From the NCBI RefSeq assembly GCF_009695605.1, contig NZ_VUNQ01000011.1, positions 31,825 through 95,824 of the forward strand: DNA of 64,000 bases, written 5' to 3'. Under the pieces are notes generated by a model. It ran no database searches, was not told the origin of the DNA, and saw nothing but the letters and a program-made list of their open reading frames with translations. The stretch is from Tissierella pigra. Lineage in GTDB: Bacteria > Bacillota > Clostridia > Tissierellales > Tissierellaceae. Below are positions 52,252 through 61,758 of the stretch, piece after piece. The position numbers were made by a program, and so were the translations under genes. The stretch's first letter is position 1. Each line of letters opens with the position of its first letter.

Positions 52252-53934
52252 CTAATACTTAGGAATTACAATAGTTACTATGGTACCTTTGTTTAATTCA
52301 GATTCAATTTTTAGCCCATATTTTGGACCATATTTGTTTTTTAATCTTTCATTTACATTTTTAATACCAATTCTTTCCCTATGGGAGTCTCCAGCAAATA
52401 GATATTTTAAGTCTTCTTCCGATATTCCCACTCCGTTATCCTTTACAATTAATTTTGTTTCATCTTCATTATTTTCTGCAATTATTTCAACTCTTCCCCC
52501 TTCTACTTTTCCTAATACTCCATGTTTAATTGCATTCTCCACTAAAGGTTGAATAATTAATGGTGGAAGCCTACAGTCAATGTCCTCTGGAATATTATAG
52601 AAAATTTCTAGCTTATCTCCAAATCTCGCTTTTTCAATTTCCACATAGGAGTTTATATGCTCTATTTCTCTATGCAAATCCACCACATCTAATTCCTGCT
52701 GTAAATTAGTTCTAAAATAGTTTCCTAGATGTATAAGAAGTCTACGGGCATCATCTGACTGAGTTCTAGTTAAAGAAACGATAGTGTTTATAGCATTAAA
52801 TAAAAAATGTGGATTTATTTGAGATTGTAAAGCTTTTAATTCAGATCTAGACAATAACTCTCTTTGATAATCAATTTTACTTAATTCTATTTGTGTAGAG
52901 AATATCTGTGCCAATCCTAAGGCCAATTCAATTTCCACCTTTGTTATTGAGTTTTCTTTTCCTTTATACAGCTTCAATATGCCTATGGCTTTATCTTCTT
53001 CTCGTATAGGTACAATTATAGCAGATTTTAATGGGCATTGATGGTTTTCACATCCTATTTCATCTTGTACATTTGCCACTATATATTTATTGGTTTGTAG
53101 TGCCTCTCTTGTTAAATTGGTTTTTATGGGACTGCCTGATAAATGATGGTCTTCACCTATACCTACATGTGCCAATATTTTTTCTGTATCAGTAAATGCC
53201 ACGGCTTTTATATTGGTCATTTCATAGATTATCTTCGCCGTATCTCTAGCCGTCTCCTCATTAAATCCCTTTCTAAAATATGCCAAGGTTTTATCAGCTA
53301 TTTTCAAAGCCAATTGTGCTTGATAAACTGCTTCATTTTCAATTTCTTTAAATATAGTATCTGTTATGGCAATAAAAAAAGCTATTCCAATAGCATTTGC
53401 TGTAATCATAGGGATTCCAATTGTCCTAACTAACAATAAGGAGTCAGATAATGGTTTAGCAACCAAAAGAATTATTATCATCTGGATTAATTCAGCTATT
53501 CCACCATAGATTAAAGAAAATGCTACTCTACGAGAAGTATTTTCAAACCTTTTCTTTAAAAGCCCTGCCATTATTCCCTCTACTAAAGTAGATATGGTAC
53601 AAGCAAAAGCCGTAAATCCACCAATATCTATAATATATCTATGTCCTCCTGCTATAATTCCAGACAAAGCACCTACCATGGGACCTCCTAGCAAACCTCC
53701 TACAAATACACCTATTACTCTTGAATTTACTATGGCACCTTGTATATGAATACCACTATAAGTTCCAATTATCCCAAATCCTCCAAATATAATAGATAGA
53801 AGAACCTTCTCTTTAATATTTATATTTTCCTTTGATACCAGCTTCCTAAATATACCTATTCTAGACAAGAAAAGAGCTAAAATTAAAAGAATCCCTACTC
53901 GAGTAGTTAAATTTCTAAGTAAAAAAACTAACAA
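52252..53934 (-). CDS. LytS/BtsS-type sensor histidine kinase
   Basis: 560 residues from TTG 53934 (AGAGGTG upstream). Residues ~5-200 are a 5TMR-LYT membrane sensor (GGPMVGALSGIIAGGHRYIID), ~215-345 a GAF domain, and ~350-560 a LytS-type His_kinase plus ATPase (QINPHFLFNAINTI with the phosphorylated His, LVENAIKHGVLGK as N box, VKDNGVGIS as G box). Relatives respond to pyruvate or membrane signals. Paired with the downstream regulator and cstA. Confidence 0.93.
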   Translation of the reverse strand: MLVFLLRNLTTRVGILLILALFLSRIGIFRKLVSKENINIKEKVLLSIIFGGFGIIGTYSGIHIQGAIVNSRVIGVFVGGLLGGPMVGALSGIIAGGHRYIIDIGGFTAFACTISTLVEGIMAGLLKKRFENTSRRVAFSLIYGGIAELIQMIIILLVAKPLSDSLLLVRTIGIPMITANAIGIAFFIAITDTIFKEIENEAVYQAQLALKIADKTLAYFRKGFNEETARDTAKIIYEMTNIKAVAFTDTEKILAHVGIGEDHHLSGSPIKTNLTREALQTNKYIVANVQDEIGCENHQCPLKSAIIVPIREEDKAIGILKLYKGKENSITKVEIELALGLAQIFSTQIELSKIDYQRELLSRSELKALQSQINPHFLFNAINTIVSLTRTQSDDARRLLIHLGNYFRTNLQQELDVVDLHREIEHINSYVEIEKARFGDKLEIFYNIPEDIDCRLPPLIIQPLVENAIKHGVLGKVEGGRVEIIAENNEDETKLIVKDNGVGISEEDLKYLFAGDSHRERIGIKNVNERLKNKYGPKYGLKIESELNKGTIVTIVIPKY

Positions 53935-53978
53935 AATAACACCTCTTCTAATATTTTATATTCATTAGTATATCATAT

Positions 53979-54024
53979 AAAACACAAAAAAGTTGAGCAG
54001 GCCTGCTCAACTTTTTTGTGTTTT
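53979..54024. terminator. Long bidirectional terminator
   Basis: A 23-bp perfect palindrome: the left arm ends GAGCAGG at 54001 and the right arm starts CCTGCTC at 54002, with A/T runs at the tips. Confidence 0.93.
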
Positions 54025-54026
54025 AT

Positions 54027-55229
54027 TTAAAACCAAGGAAGTACTTTTATTATCATAGATACCACTATTGTTGTAACTCCCATTGATGTAACATTCCCAA
54101 TTGTAGGATGATAATCTTCTGGAAGTTTATCACAGAAATATTCAGCTAAAGCTGGACCTATAATACCACCTAATATTCCAGCTGTAATTGCTACTGGAAT
54201 TGTTGCACCAAACATTAGAACACAAGCTGGTCCAACACTTACTACTGGCACATAAGTTCCATACCATCCTTTTTCCACATATTTATTGAAGTATAAAAAT
54301 ACTCCTACTGCTGATCCTACAAACTGTGATAATATAATTGCTGGAATGGCACCTGAAGCATATGCACCATGATTTGCATTTAGTACCCAATCAAGACAGG
54401 CTCCCAATATAACAAATAATCCAGCTATTTCATTTCCGTAAAATGGAGCTTCAGAAAAGTCTGCTAAAACTCTCCTTACAGTCCATAATGGCTTTTCCAT
54501 TTCTTCTAAAGTTTCTTTTTCTGACTTTACAGGTCTATTTAATGGTTTTGCTGGAACTTTTTCCATCCAAGGCAATGCCTTAGCTATACAGCAAACTATT
54601 AGTCCTGTTATTGTCATAGTAAATACATTTGAAACTACTCCTGGTACTTCTAATACTGGAATAATATTATTTGAAATCCAGAACGCCACTGGGAATCCCA
54701 TGATTCCACCTAATATAGAACCTGTAAGCAATGCCTTTATACTAGGTCCATATAATAGCATTATGGCTGGAGGTGCTCCTACTACAGTGATAAATGTTGG
54801 TAACCAAGTATATTCTCCGTTTCCAAATAATGATGTATATTTTAAAATAAATATTGCAATAAATAGTGACAATAACTGTGAAGCTAATACCCAAGGAAAC
54901 AGATTTGAACCGTAACAAACATTAAATCCTGCTAACTTGGAGTTTTTTACATCTAATCTCCAAGCTACTATACCTCCTAGAATTAATCCTAGTGATGCAA
55001 ATACTCCTGCATAAAACTGTGCTTCTGTAAAGTTCATAATGTACCAAATGAACTTATAGAAAATATTACTATCTGCATTGGTTACTATAGTGTTATAGTC
55101 TAACCAGTTAGTCTGGAAAGTCATTCCACTTAGAACCAAGTAGATTAGAAGTCCTATACCTATGGATATGATAAACCCTGGCAAAGAACCTGTTTTATAT
55201 TGTTTTTTATTAGTCTTCATATCTTCCAT
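54027..55229 (-). CDS. Polytopic membrane protein, probable permease of the amidohydrolase operon
   Basis: 400 residues with about ten hydrophobic helices and a central charged loop (~225-250, KPLNRPVKSEKETLEEMEK) separating two halves. Both halves contain Gly-rich GSILGGIMGFP/GILGGIIGPAL segments, suggesting an inverted or tandem repeat. GGAGG precedes the ATG. It is last in the set with an M20 enzyme, an amidohydrolase and a PucR regulator, hence probably imports their substrate. I do not recognise a characterised family. Confidence 0.6.
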   Translation of the reverse strand: MEDMKTNKKQYKTGSLPGFIISIGIGLLIYLVLSGMTFQTNWLDYNTIVTNADSNIFYKFIWYIMNFTEAQFYAGVFASLGLILGGIVAWRLDVKNSKLAGFNVCYGSNLFPWVLASQLLSLFIAIFILKYTSLFGNGEYTWLPTFITVVGAPPAIMLLYGPSIKALLTGSILGGIMGFPVAFWISNNIIPVLEVPGVVSNVFTMTITGLIVCCIAKALPWMEKVPAKPLNRPVKSEKETLEEMEKPLWTVRRVLADFSEAPFYGNEIAGLFVILGACLDWVLNANHGAYASGAIPAIILSQFVGSAVGVFLYFNKYVEKGWYGTYVPVVSVGPACVLMFGATIPVAITAGILGGIIGPALAEYFCDKLPEDYHPTIGNVTSMGVTTIVVSMIIKVLPWF

Positions 55230-55354
55230 ATTAATCCTCCAATTTTATTAATCAGTACTATAACAAAAGCCTCTATCTAAGCATTAAATGTAGTTTTTAT
55301 TGAAACTCATTTACAGAAAGCTCATTATTTATAAAAGATAAAAGTGGAACTTTC

Positions 55355-56476
55355 TTATTCGTTATAAGAAATATAAAACTTAGTCATCTTATCAATAGAT
55401 TCAATTTTTATCCTTTCATTTTTCTGATGACACATATTCTCTTCACCAGGTCCTAGTATTACAAATGGAATATTATGATAAGGAATAAGCTGTGAAGCAT
55501 CTGTATAGAAGTTTATTCCTTTAAATTTTACTGGATAAGACAATCTATTAAATACCTTTTCTATTTCCTTTATAAAATTGTCTTCCTTGTCCATAGTTAA
55601 AGGTGGTCTATTATTTTCTACTACTACTTGTATAACCATTCCTTGGCTTTTATTTTCCATATCTTTAGCAATTTTATGCGCATTTTCTATGATTTGTTCA
55701 TGGCTGAAACCTGGAATAGTTCTTATATCTAAAGTTGCATTTGCATCTTCTGGTATAATGTTTGTTTTTACTCCGCCATGAATAGTAGTAGTTGCAAAAC
55801 TTGAACTTCCTAAAAATTCATGTGTCCTTTTTAAATCTAATGTGCTTTTTAATTTATCTATATACTCATATAAGTTTTCTATGGCATTTATACCTAAATG
55901 TGGCTTAGACCCGTGAGCAGATTTTCCTTTAATTGAAACATTTAGCCAAAGAGTTCCTTTTTCGCATATACCAATTTCTTCATCAGAAGGCTCTGTAATA
56001 AACACTTTAGATAAATCCTGTAATAACCCTTTGTCCCTTAAAGTTCGTACTCCCAGTCCTCCTGACTCCTCATCAGCTGTGAAAACAAATTTAAGTGTAT
56101 GTTGGGGAGTTATGCCATTTTCTATGAAATGCAGGGCTGTTTTTATCATAGCAGTAACTCCCCCTTTCATATCAGATGTCCCCCTGCCATACATATATCC
56201 ATTTTCAATTATCCCTTCAAATGGAGGGTGTACCCAGCTTTCTTCATCTGTTACTGGTACAGTATCTATATGTCCAATAAATCCAACTTTTTCCTTCTTA
56301 ATTCCCTCTACTTCTATTATTAAAGAACCTCTATTATTTCCATGATCTATTATTTCATAGTTTATTGATTTGGGAAAAAATTGTAGTATTTCTTTTACCA
56401 TATCCATTTCGTTTCCTGGTAAATTAGTAGAATTAATTTTTACCAATCTCTTTAATATGTCTTCTGTAGTATACAT
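55355..56476 (-). CDS. M20-family metallopeptidase/deacylase (ArgE/DapE type)
   Basis: 373 residues from ATG 56476 (AGAGGAAG upstream); an upstream in-frame ATG at 56503 has a weaker site. Dinuclear zinc ligands appear in GHIDTVP, GRGTSDMKGG, DEESGG and ITEPSD, and the C-terminal His lies in NMCHQKNERI. A dimerisation domain spans ~175-285. It hydrolyses an N-acyl or N-carbamoyl amide bond. It lies 29 bp after the amidohydrolase gene, a pair that could open a ring and then release the acyl group (inference). Confidence 0.88.
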   Translation of the reverse strand: MYTTEDILKRLVKINSTNLPGNEMDMVKEILQFFPKSINYEIIDHGNNRGSLIIEVEGIKKEKVGFIGHIDTVPVTDEESWVHPPFEGIIENGYMYGRGTSDMKGGVTAMIKTALHFIENGITPQHTLKFVFTADEESGGLGVRTLRDKGLLQDLSKVFITEPSDEEIGICEKGTLWLNVSIKGKSAHGSKPHLGINAIENLYEYIDKLKSTLDLKRTHEFLGSSSFATTTIHGGVKTNIIPEDANATLDIRTIPGFSHEQIIENAHKIAKDMENKSQGMVIQVVVENNRPPLTMDKEDNFIKEIEKVFNRLSYPVKFKGINFYTDASQLIPYHNIPFVILGPGEENMCHQKNERIKIESIDKMTKFYISYNE

Positions 56477-56505
56477 TAAAACGACTTCCTCTCTTAATTC
56501 CATTC

Positions 56506-57858
56506 TTATCTCTTGTATGAAAACATTACTAAATCTCCTACTCCGATTCTTCTGACCATACCAAATTTACTTACAAATCCTCCTGCTCCACTTCCACGTC
56601 TTACTGCTCTGTTTTCAAAACCTACTACTTCTCCATTTACCATAGTATAAACTGCTGACTTTACATCCATATTGATTACAGTTATGTTTGCTAAGGCACC
56701 TTTTCCTAAATGTCCTATTTTTTCTGTCCACCAGTCATTTCCTGTCTTCTCAGCCACTAACTTTGCTGGATTAGAGGTCATAGTAGCCACTGATTTACTT
56801 AAACTTAAAACTCCCATTTCTGATAATTCCAGTATTGCAGGAATATTATCCCTTGTATCTCCAAATCCTTTCATTGTGGCATCATTTTGCCCATCAGATA
56901 TTAAAACATCTACTATTCCTTTTTCTAAGGCTTCATAGGATAATTCTTGAGATTTTTTAGGCAGAATAAGTCCTTCTCTACTTCCACCACCTTGTCTCAA
57001 CATAGTAGTTACAAACTCTCCAGTTACATTTTCATTTTTACATAGATCTATTACAGTTTTCATACCCTCTACTGCATCCATATGTGTACCACATCCAGCA
57101 GCTGTTGTATGTCCTAAATGAAGAGATCTTCCTTTAGATAATTCTACTAATCTAATTGCATGAGCTGGGTCTTGAGTGTGAGTCATATATAGTAATTTAG
57201 CTTTTGAAGTTATTTCAAATATTTTCTCTATATTTTCATCAGACATTATAAAGTGACCCATATGATCCTTTATACCTACTACTAATGGTGCTGTAGTATT
57301 TGTAATTGCATTTCTAGTCATTCTTGATGATGCAGTCTCTTCATCTAATTCACCTTTATATAATTTGATTAACTCCTCCACTGATAACATAGTAGATAAT
57401 ACACTGGCAGCCCCTTGGTACACTCCAATATTTACTGGTAATCCTCTATCTACTTCAGCTCCTAATAGTGCTGGTGCCATAAATGTATTTCCTGCTCCTG
57501 GAGAAAGTCCCATAGTTACTCCATTTGCTACTGCTCCATACATAGGGTCTGTACTTACTTCAAATAGGTCTCCTAAATGAAGGTGCATATCTACTATTCC
57601 TGGAGTTACTAATAATCCTTCACAATTTATTACCATATCGCCTTTTTCTACATAAATATCCTTTCCTACTTCAACGATTTCATCATTTAATACAGCAATA
57701 TCTAGTACTTCTTCTATATTATTTTTAGGATCTACTACCAATCCACCTTTTAATATAATTCTTCCTGTCTTTTCTAGATCTTTAAATGGATCTGATAAAT
57801 TACTTTCTTTCACTGAAGCCAATACATCTTTTAACATACCTACTTTTGTTTTATACAT
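56506..57858 (-). CDS. Amidohydrolase-superfamily enzyme, dihydroorotase/hydantoinase-like
   Basis: 450 residues. An N-terminal beta sandwich (GRIILKGGLVVDPKNNIEEV) leads into a metal-dependent barrel with DMHLHLGD (~90), THTQDP (~230), LHLGHTTAAG (~245) and the catalytic Asp in ISDGQND (~320). C-terminal KGALANITVINMDVKSAVYTMVNGEVV is the usual sandwich return. Such enzymes hydrolyse cyclic amides, imides or ureides. AGGAGG precedes the ATG. It is the first catabolic gene downstream of the PucR regulator. The substrate is not identifiable from the motifs. Confidence 0.82.
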   Translation of the reverse strand: MYKTKVGMLKDVLASVKESNLSDPFKDLEKTGRIILKGGLVVDPKNNIEEVLDIAVLNDEIVEVGKDIYVEKGDMVINCEGLLVTPGIVDMHLHLGDLFEVSTDPMYGAVANGVTMGLSPGAGNTFMAPALLGAEVDRGLPVNIGVYQGAASVLSTMLSVEELIKLYKGELDEETASSRMTRNAITNTTAPLVVGIKDHMGHFIMSDENIEKIFEITSKAKLLYMTHTQDPAHAIRLVELSKGRSLHLGHTTAAGCGTHMDAVEGMKTVIDLCKNENVTGEFVTTMLRQGGGSREGLILPKKSQELSYEALEKGIVDVLISDGQNDATMKGFGDTRDNIPAILELSEMGVLSLSKSVATMTSNPAKLVAEKTGNDWWTEKIGHLGKGALANITVINMDVKSAVYTMVNGEVVGFENRAVRRGSGAGGFVSKFGMVRRIGVGDLVMFSYKR

Positions 57859-57936
57859 TATATTTCCTCCTCAGTATTTAATTAATTGTATTATATAATT
57901 AATTAACAATATCCACACTGTATTTAGAGTATAAAA

Positions 57937-57961
57937 ATGAAGACTATATTTTAGTCTTCAT
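57937..57961 (-). terminator. Terminator of the PucR-type gene
   Basis: ATGAAGACTA (57937-57946) pairs with 57952-57961 and is followed by a minus-strand T run. It overlaps the gene end, separating regulator and catabolic genes. Confidence 0.85.
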
Positions 57962-59554
57962 GTACAAAGAGTATTGTTTACTCATATTCATTAATTTTAA
58001 GCAAAGTTCTATTTTAAATTTATCCTCCCTATTGCCTAAATCTAAATCTATAATTTCACAAATCTTGTTAAATCTATATTTTATAGTGTTATAATGAATA
58101 AACATTTCCTCTGAAGCTTGTTTTAAATTCCAATCATTTTTAACTATTGTCTTTAAAGTTTCCATATACGCAGAGTTATTCTCATTATCATAATCCAGTA
58201 GATTTTGCAGATATTCACTGCAAAATCTGCTTGTATCTTCCTCTAAAGAAAGATTATATAACATTTTATATACGCCTAGTTTAGAATAACTATAAATCTT
58301 ATCCTTCTCGTAAACTGTTCTTCCTATTCTCACAGCTTTTTGAGCTTCTACAAAACTAATATAAATATCTATTATGGATTCTTGGTAAGTCCCTATACCT
58401 ATGGAAACTGTAAATTTACTGTTTTCTTTAATTTCTCTCCTTAATTCTTCAGCAACATTTTCTAATCTTTTGGTAAAATTCTCTATAGGCTTTTCATCTG
58501 GCTCTACTAAAAAAACAATATTATCACTGTAAATTGTATAAAAACACTGTTTAAAGCTTCTTTTCATCTTAAAGTTTGATAGTCTAAAGATTTTATCCCT
58601 TTCACTTTCTAGCTCCTGTGTGTTTTCTAGAGTAATAAACTTTTCTTTAAAATTATCTATATCAACTATTAAACAAATTAACCCATTTTCTATTTTCCAG
58701 CCATATAATGCTGCTCTATTATTAGCTTCCTCTACAGTTTTTATATTGTTTATTATTAAATCCTGAATAAATTCATCCCTATACTTTTGTTCTATTTGAT
58801 GATTGGATATTTCTTTTTGAATATTAAGTTTAAGAACGGTACTGGCATGTTCTATAGTTATATTATCTAAATCTTCCAATGGTTTTTCTTGCAAGTTCTC
58901 TACTACTAAATATCCATAAATAGAACTTCCTATTTGAACAGGATAACTATAGTATTTATCTGATATGTTTTTAATCCCTAAATTGTCTATATCCTCTTTA
59001 AATTTATCAGACGTACATCTTATATAATTTCTATTAAAGACTAAATCTATAAAAGCTATATCTTTGTCTAATATCTTATATAATGTATCCACTATATGGG
59101 AAGTTCCTTTCCCTTGTATAACTATTTGTGTAAAAGATTTATGTATTTCTTCAGACATCATTAACTTCTTAGCCTGTTCATTAACTATTCTTGAAAGAAC
59201 AGGGTTTATAATATCTGTAAAGGCATAGTTCTTAGGTACATATATAATGGGGAAATTTAATTCATCACCTATTCTTTTTACTTCGTCTGGCAATTTTTCG
59301 ATAAATCTGCCTACCTTTATTCCTAAAGCTGCCGCTTTATTTTCGTGTAGCTTAATAACTAAATTCTTTAGTTCCAAAGGATTATCCCTCATTATATATC
59401 CTGTAGTGACTAAAAATTCTCCACCTTTCATCCAATTATATATGTCTGGAGCATCCATAATACTAACTGTACTTACATTTTTATTTAATCCTTTCTCACC
59501 AGCTAATACTTTAAAATCTTCAAATTGTTCTAGTAAATCCTTAACTTTAATCAT
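57944..59554 (-). CDS. PucR family transcriptional regulator
   Basis: About 536 residues; ATG 59554 is preferred, with an in-frame GTG at 59566 whose site is too close. Residues ~1-125 form the PucR N-terminal domain (VKDLLEQFEDFKVLAGEKGL, DIYNWMKGGEFLVTTGYIM). A middle GGDEF-like/sensory region follows, and the C-terminal PucR HTH is at ~470-530 (WNLKQASEEMFIHYNTIKYRFNKICEI). Relatives activate purine, allantoin or amino-acid catabolism genes. Its position upstream suggests it controls the amidohydrolase/M20/permease genes. Confidence 0.9.
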   Translation of the reverse strand: MIKVKDLLEQFEDFKVLAGEKGLNKNVSTVSIMDAPDIYNWMKGGEFLVTTGYIMRDNPLELKNLVIKLHENKAAALGIKVGRFIEKLPDEVKRIGDELNFPIIYVPKNYAFTDIINPVLSRIVNEQAKKLMMSEEIHKSFTQIVIQGKGTSHIVDTLYKILDKDIAFIDLVFNRNYIRCTSDKFKEDIDNLGIKNISDKYYSYPVQIGSSIYGYLVVENLQEKPLEDLDNITIEHASTVLKLNIQKEISNHQIEQKYRDEFIQDLIINNIKTVEEANNRAALYGWKIENGLICLIVDIDNFKEKFITLENTQELESERDKIFRLSNFKMKRSFKQCFYTIYSDNIVFLVEPDEKPIENFTKRLENVAEELRREIKENSKFTVSIGIGTYQESIIDIYISFVEAQKAVRIGRTVYEKDKIYSYSKLGVYKMLYNLSLEEDTSRFCSEYLQNLLDYDNENNSAYMETLKTIVKNDWNLKQASEEMFIHYNTIKYRFNKICEIIDLDLGNREDKFKIELCLKLMNMSKQYSLYMKTKI

Positions 59555-59605
59555 TGTATAGCTCACATCCTAGATATTGATTATCTTAATTTTCCCCAAA
59601 GTGCG

Positions 59606-59633
59606 TTTACTTTAATCAGTAATTTGGTATAAT
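59606..59633 (+). promoter_or_regulatory. Plus-strand promoter before a terminator, no ORF
   Basis: TTTACT (59606-59611), 16-bp spacer and TATAAT (59628-59633). A transcript starting near 59640 would run only to the terminator at 59693-59730. Confidence 0.55.
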
Positions 59634-59639
59634 ATAAGC

Positions 59640-59730
59640 AATGTAACCGATCTGCATAGTGTGGTTACGGTATAAATTTGTTAGTTAATCTTAATCACTC
59701 TGTACATCCAGTACAGAGTGATTATTTTTT
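59640..59730 (+). ncRNA. Candidate ~90-nt small RNA
   Basis: Between the promoter at 59606 and a terminator with a T run lies a hairpin GTAACC...GGTTAC (59643-59667) and no open frame. It is antisense to nothing and sits between two minus-strand genes. No family recognised. Confidence 0.4.
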
Positions 59731-59731
59731 A
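59693..59731 (+). terminator. Intrinsic terminator of the candidate small RNA
   Basis: AATCACTCTGTAC pairs with GTACAGAGTGATT (59711-59723), loop ATCCA, followed by ATTTTTT on the plus strand. The minus side lacks a T run, so it mainly stops plus-strand transcription. Confidence 0.85.
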
Positions 59732-59740
59732 TCTCTATTT

Positions 59741-61555
59741 TTACTGCTTTTCCTCTATTTCTTCTGTTAGCTTAATTATTTCATCTATTATACTTCCTAT
59801 ATGTGCTATAGTATCTAATAGTGGTTTATCTGTAGTTATATCTACTCCTGCCATTTGTGCTAATTCTACTGGAGTCTTAGTTCCTCCTGCCTTTAAAACC
59901 TTCTTCCAATCATCTAATGCGTCTTGTCCCTCTGTTAAAATTCTCTTACTTACTTCTGTAGCAATTGTAAGTCCTGCACTATAGGTATATGGATATAGTC
60001 CCATATAATAGTGAGGCTGTCTCATCCAAGTAAGTTCCGCACCTTCATTAATCTTTACAGTATCTCCCCAGAATTTCTCTAAGGTTTCTCTTTTAAGTTT
60101 ATTTAATGTAGCAGCTTGTACACTTCCACCCTCATCAATTATTTTATATACCTCTCTTTGATAATGGGCCTCTAATAAATGAGTCACAAAGTTATGATAG
60201 TAGGTACGAGATATTATAGAGGATAGTACCCATCTTTTCATCCTAGGATCATCCATTGTTTTCATTAGATAATTTGCCATAAGCATTTCATTCATAGTTG
60301 ATGGTGCTTCAATGAAATACTGAGAAGCTCTTGTATCAAATATATTTTGCTCTCGTTGAGCCAAGTAAAAATGTCCTGCATGACCTAATTCATGAGCTAA
60401 TACAAAGACCTCTCTCATTCTTTCTGTCCAAGAGATCAATATAAATGGATGACTTCCATAAGGGCTTGAACAAAATGCTCCTGTGGATTTACCTTTATTC
60501 TGAACAAAATCTATCCATCTCTCATTATATGCCCTTTCAATAACTTCTAAATAATCATCTCCTAAAACTCCCAATGCTCCTTTAATATACTTTTTAGACT
60601 CTTCAACAGATATTTCTGGTTCAAAGTCAGGATCTACATCTAATTTTAAATCTGCAAAGGTCATTTCTTCTATGCCATGAATTTTTTGAAGTAATTTTAC
60701 AAACTTTCTCATATGTGGTGCTAAATGCTCCATTATTACATCTATTTGTCTATTATATAATTCCCTAGTTATCTCCTGTGGAAATAATAAACTGTCAATT
60801 ACTGAATCAAATCCTCTTAAAGTAGCCAATGTCTTTTCTTTTTGTACTTGAGTATGGTACGCTCCTGCTATAGTATGCTGATATTCTCTTAATTTCTTAG
60901 AAAAAGCTTCAAAGGCAGCTCGTCTTATTTTGGTATCATGTTCATATTCCCATTCATCTTCAAATAGGCCAAAACTTAAAGGATACTCCTTACCGTCTAC
61001 AGCAAAAGTACCAAAATCCATATCTGCTAATTTGGCACGATTATAAATTTGATACGGAGCGCCTAAAGTACCTGATAATGCAGATAATGTTTTTTCCACC
61101 TCTGGATGTAAGGCATATTTTTTCTGTCTAATTATATCCTTAAGGTATCCTGAGTTTTCTTTTGATTCTTCTATTGTCGCTTCTATTATTTTTTCATCTG
61201 CCTCTATTATTTCAGATTGTACAAAGCTTAATTTACTTTGAATATCAGATGATATATTAGATAACTTCATTTGTCTACTTTGATTTTCTACATTTGTCTG
61301 GTCTACTGCCACTGCAAGGTACGCATATGTACTTGCAAGCATAGATAGCTGAGTTATTTCTCTTAGCTTATCTAAACAACTGTTGATTGCTTTTGAATTA
61401 TTCAGCTTTCCTTTAAACTCTTTTTCTAGTTCTTCTGTAAGTCTTTGTGCTTTACTCACTACTGCTTCAAATTCTTCCTCAGTTTTAAAAATCGTTGATA
61501 AATCCCATGTAAGATTTACATCTACATCTTTTCTTTCCAATAAAACTTTTGGCAT
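59741..61555 (-). CDS. pepF: Oligoendopeptidase F
   Basis: 604 residues, usual M3B length. The zinc motif HELGHAGHF (~395-403) and downstream Glu in FIEAPSTMNEMLM are typical, and GLYPYTYSAGLTIA near the C-terminus is conserved. It is a cytoplasmic metallopeptidase that degrades 7-17-residue oligopeptides. AAGGAGG precedes the ATG. Monocistronic. Confidence 0.95.
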   Translation of the reverse strand: MPKVLLERKDVDVNLTWDLSTIFKTEEEFEAVVSKAQRLTEELEKEFKGKLNNSKAINSCLDKLREITQLSMLASTYAYLAVAVDQTNVENQSRQMKLSNISSDIQSKLSFVQSEIIEADEKIIEATIEESKENSGYLKDIIRQKKYALHPEVEKTLSALSGTLGAPYQIYNRAKLADMDFGTFAVDGKEYPLSFGLFEDEWEYEHDTKIRRAAFEAFSKKLREYQHTIAGAYHTQVQKEKTLATLRGFDSVIDSLLFPQEITRELYNRQIDVIMEHLAPHMRKFVKLLQKIHGIEEMTFADLKLDVDPDFEPEISVEESKKYIKGALGVLGDDYLEVIERAYNERWIDFVQNKGKSTGAFCSSPYGSHPFILISWTERMREVFVLAHELGHAGHFYLAQREQNIFDTRASQYFIEAPSTMNEMLMANYLMKTMDDPRMKRWVLSSIISRTYYHNFVTHLLEAHYQREVYKIIDEGGSVQAATLNKLKRETLEKFWGDTVKINEGAELTWMRQPHYYMGLYPYTYSAGLTIATEVSKRILTEGQDALDDWKKVLKAGGTKTPVELAQMAGVDITTDKPLLDTIAHIGSIIDEIIKLTEEIEEKQ

Positions 61556-61758
61556 TGTACCCCTCCTTAAAATTAGTTCGAGTATCTAAGTAAATTATAT
61601 TATAAAGATAAGAATATTACAACAATTCTATATTCAATTTTACTTATCCTTAAATAAATAAAACTTTATATATTTATCAAAGGTCTTTAGTAAAGCTTCA
61701 TTATATAAATATATCCTAACAGATTATCCATTGCTTATTAAAAGTAAAAACAAAACTA

